From contig NZ_CP094352.1 of NCBI RefSeq assembly GCF_022807995.1, forward strand, positions 1 through 38,519: a stretch of 38,519 nucleotides of DNA, read 5' to 3'. The notes beneath the pieces were generated by a model that saw only the letters and a list, made by a program, of their open reading frames with translations, did no database searches and was not told the origin of the DNA. Positions 32,584 to 38,519 of the stretch are shown here, in pieces (within the stretch, counting starts at the first letter, position 1; each line of letters starts with the position of its first letter). This DNA comes from Pseudomonas orientalis. Its GTDB lineage: Bacteria; Pseudomonadota; Gammaproteobacteria; Pseudomonadales; Pseudomonadaceae. The position numbers and the translations under genes were made by a program.

Positions 32584-32683
32584 GGCGATCCTGACATTAA
32601 GGGTAATTGCGTCCGCTTAAAATTACGCGGACACAATCACCCTTATTGGCCAAGGTCGGAAGGTGTGTTCGCCGGCCCCTTAC

Positions 32684-32770
32684 ATTGCTCATGATTTCCG
32701 CGCTGACGTAAAAGCTCTTGTCGGCACCATTGTGCACGTACTCGATTCGATAATGAGCGGAGTGTGGCAT
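32684..32770 (-). pseudogene. 5' part of a small gene split by IS66 (DUF6555-like)
   Basis: AAGGAA precedes an ATG that begins MPHSAHYRIEYVHNGADKSF; the frame runs to the target duplication and then into IS66. The 3' part is at 30128-30273. The intact gene would have been 74 codons. Confidence 0.88.
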
Positions 32771-33453
32771 GGGCAATTCCTTTCCCGGAATGTGACGAAG
32801 TTCCCTTATTCGGAAAATCCCCAAGTTCCTAAGTTCCGTCTCTTTGAATCACCTCACCAGCTCCGGCAATGGCGGCATAGTGTTTAGTCCACACTGAGGC
32901 CTAAAGGCAAGTGGCGAATCCCCGATCTGTTATCAACCAATCTTCAGGCCATGAAGCTCAATTGCTGTGGAGTCACTCAGATTGCTGACCGGGTGGAGCG
33001 ACTGGCTCATACCCATGGCAAGACGTGGCACACCTGGCACACCGATCAAGACAAAACACTTCCCCTAGGTGTTCCACAACTGATGATGGGGTTCACAGCT
33101 GACGGCCAGGCTGATCCCGCAATGCAGCAACAACGCAACCAACGCTTGGGAATCGTCAAGTCGGCAATCAAAGCTCAACGAGCCGATATTCAGATCCCCA
33201 AAGCAGATCCAGGTGCGGATGGATGGCAGCATGGGAAGACAATTCAGATCAACGATCCTACGGGACATCTTCACGGGCCCGCAACGTCACCCACCCCACA
33301 AAACACAAACAGCCGATCAACCCAATAGCCAATAGACTGTGCAATCCCTGCAGGCTCACGCTCAGGGAGGACGGTATATCGCCAAGGCACAGTCGACAGT
33401 CTAGGTCCGATATCCAAGGACATCGGACGAGTCCGCTGACGTACGTGAATACC
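32771..33453. other. Gene-poor stretch
   Basis: A 125-codon plus-strand frame (32951-33328) has an unusual His/Gln-rich composition, no ribosome binding site and no family resemblance, so I do not call it a gene. No clear repeats were found. Confidence 0.4.
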
Positions 33454-35073
33454 TTAAACCTTGAAACGATTGACCAGCTGATTCAGACTAACCGCAAGCT
33501 TCGACATCTCGTTGCAAGCGCTTGCAGTCTGGCTTGCACCTGCAGAACTTTGGGAGGCCAGCTCGCGAATGCTAACCAGATTGCGATCGACTTCCCGGGC
33601 GACGTGCGCCTGTTCTTCCGAAGCGGTGGCGATGAGAATGTTACGCTCGTTGATGCCCGTAATAGCTGTCGCGATCTGGTCAAGCGAACTGCTGGCATCG
33701 CCTGCGACGCTTAGGGATTCTGCAGCCAGTTCTCTGCTGGTGGCCATCGCCTTCACGGCCTGGTCAGAATCGTTCTGAATGGCCTGAATCATCTGCTCAA
33801 TTTCTTGCGTAGACACTTGCGTGCGGTGAGCGAGGGCTCGAACTTCGTCAGCAACGACTGCGAAGCCTCGGCCTTGTTCACCCGCCCTAGCGGCCTCGAT
33901 CGCGGCATTGAGCGCAAGCAGATTGGTCTGCTCAGCAATGGCTCTGATCACCTCAACCACTTTGGAAATGTTCTGTGCACGATTGGACAAGCCAGTGATC
34001 TGCTCGCTGGTGTCGCGCACGTTGCTCGACAGCTTTTCGATGGACTTAAGCGTCTGCGATACACGCTCCAAACCAACCTCCGTATAGCCCTGACCTTTCC
34101 TGGACTCTTCGGAAGCTGATTCGGCATTGCGTGCTACCTCGTCCACTGCAGCGCTCATCTCGGTGACAGCAGTTGCAGCCTGATTTACTTCATCATTCTG
34201 CGACACCAGGCCAAGGCTGGATTGCTCAGTCACCGCGGTCATTTCTTCCGAGGCGGCAGCCAGTTGGGATGAGGAGTCAGCGATCTGCATGATCGTGCTT
34301 CGAAGGTTCTGCTGCATCGTGGCCAACGCGCTCAAAAGCCTGCCTGCCTCGTCGGTACCGCTTACCTCAACCTCCTTCGTCAGATCGCTTGAGGCAATGC
34401 GTTCGGCGACGCTAAGGGCGCTCCCGATGGGCGACGTAATCGTTTTGGTTAGAAGAGTTGCCAAACAAAGAGTCAGGAGCGCGACGAAGATAATCAGGCC
34501 GATGACGATGTAAAGACCTGAATCATAAACTTGCGTCGCTTGAACACCGGCAAGCGCAGCGCCTTTGTTATTGAATTGTGTTAATTCCTCGACCTGAGTT
34601 TCCATTTGGTTCGTGAGGGGACGTATATCGGTAGCGACGAGTTTGACAATCGAAGCGGTGTCGCCTGCCTTCAACAAAGGTTCCAGCAGATCCAGTTGGC
34701 TTGCGTAATCGTCGTAGGACTTTTTCACGGCCAAGAACAACTGTCGCTCCTGGTCACTCGCAATGAGGGTCTCATAGTTATAGACCGCATCCTTCATGGC
34801 TTTCCGGTAGGCAGGAAATTTGACGATGGTCTGCTGAACGGTTTGAGGATCGGCAACGGCCCGCTGGGTCTCCAACCGGACGCGAAGGACGGTGGAGTTC
34901 ATCATCGCGGTTTGCCGAATACTGGGTAGCCAATTCAGTTCGACATCCTTTTCCGTATCGCGAAGCTTGCCCATCTGCAGTATGGCGATGACGCCCAAGA
35001 CCACGACCAGCAAAATGATGGCCGAAAAAAACAAGGTGGCGCGTGGAGCGAGGTTTATATTTCTGAGCCGCAT
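33454..35073 (-). CDS. Methyl-accepting chemotaxis protein
   Basis: About 539-aa inner-membrane chemoreceptor. First membrane span at about residues 10-32 (ATLFFSAIILLVVVLGVIAIL), a four-helix-bundle type periplasmic domain (to about 185), second span (LYIVIGLIIFVALLTLCLATL), a HAMP domain starting TKTITSPIGSALSVAERIASSDL, and a long cytoplasmic coiled coil with the invariant hairpin tip IRAIAEQTNLLALNAAIEAARAGEQGRGFAVVADEVRALA. I start at MRLRNINL, with GGAAG upstream. The ligand is unknown. It lies inside the accessory island. Confidence 0.95.
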   Translation of the reverse strand: MRLRNINLAPRATLFFSAIILLVVVLGVIAILQMGKLRDTEKDVELNWLPSIRQTAMMNSTVLRVRLETQRAVADPQTVQQTIVKFPAYRKAMKDAVYNYETLIASDQERQLFLAVKKSYDDYASQLDLLEPLLKAGDTASIVKLVATDIRPLTNQMETQVEELTQFNNKGAALAGVQATQVYDSGLYIVIGLIIFVALLTLCLATLLTKTITSPIGSALSVAERIASSDLTKEVEVSGTDEAGRLLSALATMQQNLRSTIMQIADSSSQLAAASEEMTAVTEQSSLGLVSQNDEVNQAATAVTEMSAAVDEVARNAESASEESRKGQGYTEVGLERVSQTLKSIEKLSSNVRDTSEQITGLSNRAQNISKVVEVIRAIAEQTNLLALNAAIEAARAGEQGRGFAVVADEVRALAHRTQVSTQEIEQMIQAIQNDSDQAVKAMATSRELAAESLSVAGDASSSLDQIATAITGINERNILIATASEEQAHVAREVDRNLVSIRELASQSSAGASQTASACNEMSKLAVSLNQLVNRFKV

Positions 35074-35228
35074 AGGACTTCCCACTGCAAGATGGCCAGA
35101 GGCCTGGTCTTGAAGCTATCGGCTAGAAATCGTGAAGGATTATGGCTGTTCGTCAGCTCGTTGACACCACGTCCCCCGGCGGCGCATGCGTACCATTGTC
35201 GGTTATGGCCGTTACTTACCAATGTAAG

Positions 35229-35247
35229 AAATACGTTATCACCAATT
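35229..35247 (+). promoter_or_regulatory. Half-copy of the recombinase-1 core site
   Basis: AAATACGTTATCACCAATT, matching 17 of 19 bases of the right half of the perfect inverted repeat at 15888-15917, same orientation. The left arm is not conserved. It lies 17 bp before the HEPN-like gene and 0.75 kb before recombinase 2. Confidence 0.45.
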
Positions 35248-35264
35248 AAAGGATTTGCTTTCGG

Positions 35265-36017
35265 ATGAGCGATTTCACTGCAGTCTTTGAAAAAACCTTT
35301 CATGTGCAGAAAACTTGGGCTCGCGCCGGCACCCTGACGCGTGTGTTCGCAGAGATGGCTGAGGCGGCTCACGGCGCTTATCTGAGCGAAATGAAGAACC
35401 GCATACCAGAGCCCCGCGGTGGTGGTCATTCCGTGGAAAGAGTTGCACAGGACGACCTGATGACCAAGCTTGGGATCAACAGCATTGTCTTCACGGCAAT
35501 GGCGTTGGAGGCTGGGATATTTGAATTAGCCGCGATCAATCTGGGAGATGCGACGGCAACGGATGATCTGGATAAGCTCGATCTCAATGCCAAGTGGATT
35601 GTGATACCCCAGTTGATCTGCGGCCGAGGACTTGCCAAGACTGGCCCGGCACTAAACAACCTGACGACCTTGATAAAAGCGCGAAATCAGCTGGTACATT
35701 ACAAGTCTAAGCCTTTCCCTGGGTATCAGCCGGATCCCGAGTCTCCCTCAGGCTGGACTGAGCAATCGATGATGCAAGTGGAAAAGCTGACCAAAGAAAT
35801 AGCGGCCGATTCCACAAAGTTTGCATCCTACGTGCAAGCTTCGTTTCCCACCCTTGTGCTGGTTTCTTTAGAGCTCGAAGCGCTAATCGGGAACACGGGG
35901 CCTTTACCTAGGTTTAACAAAAATAACATGGGTTCGGACACCTCACGGTCTCCCCTGCTCAGCAACCTCATCGGTGATTGTCGAGCCAAGCATCGTAATT
36001 ATCATGGGACGCCATAA
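35265..36017 (+). CDS. HEPN-like domain protein, 250 aa
   Basis: Soluble, largely helical protein. KARNQLVHYK contains Arg140-x4-His145, the HEPN ribonuclease signature (R-x4-H), within a helical context (ALNNLTTLIKARNQLVHY). A hydrophobic helix precedes it (INSIVFTAMALEAGIFELAAINLG), as in many HEPN proteins where paired helices form the dimer. HEPN proteins act as RNases in toxin-antitoxin and phage-defence systems. There is no obvious antitoxin (MNT) gene nearby. The 3' end overlaps the start region of recombinase 2, and its last ~15 residues may have been changed by that junction. Confidence 0.6.
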   Translation: MSDFTAVFEKTFHVQKTWARAGTLTRVFAEMAEAAHGAYLSEMKNRIPEPRGGGHSVERVAQDDLMTKLGINSIVFTAMALEAGIFELAAINLGDATATDDLDKLDLNAKWIVIPQLICGRGLAKTGPALNNLTTLIKARNQLVHYKSKPFPGYQPDPESPSGWTEQSMMQVEKLTKEIAADSTKFASYVQASFPTLVLVSLELEALIGNTGPLPRFNKNNMGSDTSRSPLLSNLIGDCRAKHRNYHGTP

Positions 36018-36969
36018 CATGCTGCCAACCACGAGGAGTTGGAGCCGCCTGACCGCCGCTGAATTTCAACACCTGGCTGCGGTGCCGGCAGCGGTCGAGT
36101 GGTTTGCCAATATTGACAATCCCCGCACGCGCCGCGCCTATCAAAACGATCTGGAAGACTTCTGCAGCTTTGTCGGTCTCACCGGTGCCGAGGAGTTCCG
36201 TGCGGTCACCCGCGCGCACGTGCTGGCCTGGCGTGCGCAGCTGGAAGGCCGAGGCCTAGCTGGGGCCACCATCCGCCGCAAACTGGCGGCGCTGGCCAGC
36301 CTGTTCGATTACCTCCTGGAGAACAACGCGGTCACTGGAGGCAATCCTGTGCATGGCGTGAAACGGCCACGGGTTGAAAGCAACGAGGGCAAGACACCGG
36401 CCCTCGGTGATCACCAGGCCAAGCAGCTGCTCGATGCTCCGGACACTGAAACGCTCAAAGGACTGCGTGACCGGGCAATTCTCGCGATACTGCTCTATCA
36501 CGGCCTACGGCGCGAGGAAGCGGCCCAGTTGATGGTGGCCGACATCCAGGAGCGTCGCGGCATTAAGCACCTGCAAATTCATGGAAAAGGCGGCAAGCTG
36601 CGCTTCCTGCCGCTGCACCCGGTCGCCGCCGAACGCATCCATAGCTACCTGGAAATGTCAGGTCATCACTTGGTCGACGCCAAGGCGCCTTTATTCGTGC
36701 CATTGCGAGGTCGAAAAACTGACGTCGGAATTACCGCTAATGGCATTTACGCGCTGGTTGGACATTACACCAAAGCCGTCGGCATCAAGGTCGCCGGGCT
36801 CGGCGTGCATGGCCTGCGTGCTACGGCGGCGACCAATGCCTTGGAGCATGAGGCGGATATAGCAAAGGTTCAGGTATGGCTTGGACATGCCAATATCAGC
36901 ACGACCCGCATCTATGATCGCCGGCAGCTGCGACCGGAGGACTCACCAACCTTCAAAGTCCGCTACTGA
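36004..36969 (+). CDS. Tyrosine recombinase (XerC/D-like) 2
   Basis: Close relative of recombinase 1. The catalytic set is complete: YHGLRREEAAQL (Arg), HGKGGKLRFLPLH (Lys), GVHGLRATAAT (His, Arg), WLGHANISTTRIYDRRQ (His, Tyr). Start options are ATGs at 35974, 36004 and 36019; the first would overlap the HEPN-like gene by 44 bp, so one of the later two is more likely. The two recombinases diverge mainly at their N-termini and in scattered catalytic-domain positions, so they may recognise related but different sites. Confidence 0.9.
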   Translation: MGRHNMLPTTRSWSRLTAAEFQHLAAVPAAVEWFANIDNPRTRRAYQNDLEDFCSFVGLTGAEEFRAVTRAHVLAWRAQLEGRGLAGATIRRKLAALASLFDYLLENNAVTGGNPVHGVKRPRVESNEGKTPALGDHQAKQLLDAPDTETLKGLRDRAILAILLYHGLRREEAAQLMVADIQERRGIKHLQIHGKGGKLRFLPLHPVAAERIHSYLEMSGHHLVDAKAPLFVPLRGRKTDVGITANGIYALVGHYTKAVGIKVAGLGVHGLRATAATNALEHEADIAKVQVWLGHANISTTRIYDRRQLRPEDSPTFKVRY

Positions 36970-37048
36970 GATCACCCCAACAAAGACCTCTCTGAAAATT
37001 TCAGGGGGGTTAAGCGAATCTCAGGCCCCTCTTCCCACACCCTACACC

Positions 37049-37102
37049 CTTCAGCACGGCGAGCACATACAGCACGCCGAGTACATTCAGCACACCGAGC
37101 AC
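37049..37102. repeat. Three tandem 18-bp repeats
   Basis: TTCAGCACGGCGAGCACA, TACAGCACGCCGAGTACA, TTCAGCACACCGAGCACC in direct tandem. They lie upstream of the putative replication or DNA-binding gene and could be iterons. Confidence 0.7.
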
Positions 37103-37158
37103 CGAACAATCACTCTAAGCCCATGAAATTAATCATATTTTTTAGGTTATTTTGCGTG

Positions 37159-37248
37159 ATATCGCGCATTACAACTAACTGAACTAGGTTATTTCATGCA
37201 ATTGAGCTTATTGTATCGTCGATTCACGTGCATAGTAATGCGCGATAT
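37159..37248. promoter_or_regulatory. Inverted pair of 14-bp sites with GCGATAT core
   Basis: ATATCGCGCATTAC (37159-37172) and its inverse GTAATGCGCGATAT (37235-37248), 62 bp apart, in the AT-rich region before the 37326 gene. Each half contains a GCGATAT palindromic core. AGGTTATTT also occurs twice between. They look like operator or origin sites. Confidence 0.6.
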
Positions 37249-37325
37249 ACGCGTGTAATGACGGTTTGCCATCGTCGATGAATGCCGGGAAACTGGACCC
37301 AACAGAAAACGGAAAGGGCTACACC

Positions 37326-37997
37326 ATGGCCAACGCCAAACAGTCAGCAAAACGCCGCTTAACGATGGCGGAACGTGCGCAGCAACTGATGCTGGTCCAC
37401 TTCCCCGACATTCCCGAAGCGTTGAAATGGACACGAAAAACCCACGACGGCTTCAGCACGATTCCTCGGACACTGCCCATTGCCATGCAGATTATTGACG
37501 CTGATTCGAAGGGACAACCTGCAGGGCACGTGCTGTTTTGTCTCTGGGCGCGTATGCCCGATCATCCCGTCATAACTATCGAGAACCCCAGCACGTTTGC
37601 GGCTGAAGCGGGGTTTCTCGGGGAACGTGCCGTGGACACCTGGCGTCGCCGGATGAAGAAGCTCCGGGAGCTGAACTTCATCATGACCAAGCCAGGTGCA
37701 TCCGGCGAATTTCATTATGTGATGCTCACCAATCCTAACGCTGCGGTCGAGTGGATGCGCAACCACGGCAAGGTACAGGATGGCCTGTATAGCCGCTTCA
37801 TTGAGCGACTCCCGGAGATCGGTGCCTATGGCGATATAGAGGCACTCCACGCTTACTGGAAGATGCTCAAAGATGCGGAAGATGCAGCAGCAACTGAAGC
37901 CGCCAAACAAGCATCGACGATAGCTTCCGCGCCACCTCCGCCGCCAGTTTCACCCACCAAACCCAAGCGTATCAGGAGGACGAAGGCTAATGCATAG
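37326..37997 (+). CDS. Putative DNA-binding / replication-associated protein, 223 aa
   Basis: Basic N-terminus (MANAKQSAKRRLTMAERAQQLM) and a helical core with a winged-helix-like stretch TIENPSTFAAEAGFLGERAVDTWRRRMKKLRELNFIMTKPG, in which the Arg-rich helix would contact DNA. The C-terminus is low-complexity (Ala/Pro/Lys). I recall similar proteins on pseudomonad plasmids and islands but cannot name them. I start at the ATG with GGAAAGGG upstream; the frame opens 20 codons earlier. Iteron-like repeats upstream suggest a Rep-like or repressor role. Its last codons overlap the first micro-ORF. Confidence 0.6.
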   Translation: MANAKQSAKRRLTMAERAQQLMLVHFPDIPEALKWTRKTHDGFSTIPRTLPIAMQIIDADSKGQPAGHVLFCLWARMPDHPVITIENPSTFAAEAGFLGERAVDTWRRRMKKLRELNFIMTKPGASGEFHYVMLTNPNAAVEWMRNHGKVQDGLYSRFIERLPEIGAYGDIEALHAYWKMLKDAEDAAATEAAKQASTIASAPPPPPVSPTKPKRIRRTKANA

Positions 37998-38082
37998 GAG
38001 AGTAAGGGGCATCGAGTGCCAACCCACCCACCTCGATGCCCTCAAAAATAAAGCCCTGAACCAGCTGAGGGTCGAGTCTTGA
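37990..38082 (+). CDS. Tandem micro-ORF copy 1, 30 aa
   Basis: Begins MHRRVRGIECQPTHLDALKN and ends QLRVES. AGGAGG lies at suitable spacing upstream, inside the end of the preceding gene, with which it overlaps by 8 bp. From codon 6 it is almost identical to copies 2 and 3. Confidence 0.5.
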   Translation: MHRRVRGIECQPTHLDALKNKALNQLRVES

Positions 38083-38146
38083 CTGGTTAGGGCTGTGGTG
38101 GTGCAACGTTTAGCTGATAACCGACACGACCTGCAGGAGGCCAAAA

Positions 38147-38248
38147 ATGCAGTTACTGAAGAGAAGAGTCACGGGCATCGAGTGCCAGTCCACCCACCTC
38201 GATGCCCTCAAAAATAAAGCCCTGAACCAGCTGAGGGTCGAGTCTTGA
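38147..38248 (+). CDS. Tandem micro-ORF copy 2, 33 aa
   Basis: Begins MQLLKRRVTGIECQSTHLDA and ends NQLRVES. AGGAGG lies 8 bases before the ATG, a near-perfect ribosome binding site. Basic N-terminus, one Cys. Unknown function. Confidence 0.55.
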   Translation: MQLLKRRVTGIECQSTHLDALKNKALNQLRVES

Positions 38249-38312
38249 CTGGTTAGGGCTGTGGTGGTGCAACGTTTAGCTGATAACCGACACGACCTGC
38301 AGGAGGCCGAAA

Positions 38313-38414
38313 ATGCAGTTACTGAAGAGAAGAGTCACGGGCATCGAGTGCCAGTCCACCCACCTCGATGCCCTCAAAAATAAAGCCCTAGACCAGCTGA
38401 GGGTCGAGTCTTGA
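38313..38414 (+). CDS. Tandem micro-ORF copy 3, 33 aa
   Basis: Same as copy 2 except Asn to Asp near residue 27 (ALDQLRVES). AGGAGG precedes the ATG as in copy 2. It is followed 62 bp later by a strong terminator. Confidence 0.55.
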   Translation: MQLLKRRVTGIECQSTHLDALKNKALDQLRVES

Positions 38415-38475
38415 CTGGTTAGGGCTGTGGTGGTGCATGTGAGACCTGCAGGCCTCGGCCAGCAGTCTAGCAGCG

Positions 38476-38507
38476 AGCCAGGTTGCTTTGAAAGAACCTG
38501 GCTTTTT
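38476..38507 (+). terminator. Rho-independent terminator
   Basis: AGCCAGGTT, 10-nt loop, AACCTGGCT, then T-run. It ends the transcript of the 223-aa gene and the tandem micro-ORFs. Confidence 0.9.
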
Positions 38508-38519
38508 AGTCCTTAACGG

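Larger units (their letters stand above)
30274..32683. mobile_element. IS66-family insertion sequence, complete
   Basis: 2410 bp with three genes in the usual order tnpA-tnpB-tnpC (minus strand). The ends are GTATGCGTCCGGGCATCACG on the left and, inverted, GTAAGGGGCCGGCGAACACA on the right, matching at about 19 of the first 27 positions. Flanking ATTGCTCA occurs at 30266-30273 and 32684-32691, the 8-bp duplication expected for IS66. All three frames are intact. It interrupts a 74-codon gene. Confidence 0.97.
38000..38435 (+). repeat. Three tandem ~165-bp repeats
   Basis: Repeat units with GGGCATCGAG starts at 38008, 38173 and 38339 are nearly identical. The third diverges after GTGGTGGTGCA. 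Each unit encodes a micro-ORF and contains several mutually exclusive inverted repeats: GGGCATCGAG/CTCGATGCCC, CTCGA..CCCTC/GAGGGTCGAG, and AGCCCT.AACCAG/CTGGTTAGGGCT. Confidence 0.95.

Noticed and set aside
30129..32619. IS66 ends placed at TAAGCG sequences
   Set aside because: Those ends gave no target duplication. The flanks ATTGCTCA and the split gene fix the true ends at 30274 and 32683.
38000..38435. CRISPR-like long repeats
   Set aside because: Units are ~165 bp, directly adjacent and nearly identical throughout, with coding and hairpin content; no spacers.

Overview
The window looks like part of a Pseudomonas plasmid. The replication protein at 10284-11597 closely resembles the RepA of the pPT23A family (ColE2-like replicons of P. 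syringae and relatives). Around it are plasmid maintenance functions: ParA plus a ribbon-helix-helix partner with an upstream repeat array, a ParC-like protein, RelBE-like and HigBA-like toxin-antitoxin pairs, an I-type conjugation gene (DotA/TraY) and a MobC/NikA-like relaxosome protein. The accessory genes are also of pseudomonad type.

Layout. 1-2.3 kb: minus-strand GNAT acetyltransferase and unknown genes. 2.5-5.6 kb: end of a conjugation operon (small membrane protein, DotA/TraY, and a membrane protein in the position of an entry-exclusion gene). 5.6-7.2 kb: a tightly overlapping minus-strand operon that starts with a RelBE pair and runs into mobilisation genes, with an oriT-like site just upstream. 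7.2-12 kb: small genes, a repeat-rich non-coding stretch (candidate oriV), repA with a structured leader, and a ParC-like gene. 12.5-15.6 kb: an unknown conserved gene, centromere-like repeats, parA and its partner, and higBA. 15.9-37 kb: an accessory island with two similar tyrosine recombinases near its ends.

The island core is a fluoride-stress gene set (about 21.7-28.0 kb, minus strand). A fluoride (crcB-motif) riboswitch precedes a ClC-F type antiporter. Downstream are two DUF190-type proteins, two small unknown proteins (one a multi-pass membrane protein), enolase, inorganic pyrophosphatase and a uracil-DNA-glycosylase-like protein. Enolase and pyrophosphatase are classic fluoride targets, so the operon pairs export with replacement of the poisoned enzymes. 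The pyrophosphatase gene is cut near its 3' end by a 611-bp non-autonomous transposable element, and its displaced last 32 codons can still be read. Upstream of the riboswitch lie a further DUF190 gene and a short ACR3/bile-acid-symporter-like exporter, driven by a MerR-type promoter with a 19-bp spacer and a divergent MerR gene. Next to the fluoride genes are a LysR-controlled TDT/SLAC1-type exporter, a YVTN beta-propeller protein and a small secreted protein.

Further right, an IS66-family element (30274-32683) with an exact 8-bp target duplication splits a 74-codon gene. It is followed by a chemotaxis receptor, a HEPN-like protein and the second recombinase. A perfect 12-6-12 inverted repeat upstream of recombinase 1 shares its right half with a sequence near the HEPN gene in the same orientation, which suggests that the ~19-kb island could be a recombinase-defined unit. 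The right end holds a DNA-binding or replication-like gene whose end overlaps the first of three tandem, nearly identical 30-33-codon ORFs. Each has its own ribosome binding site and can fold into competing hairpins; a strong terminator follows.
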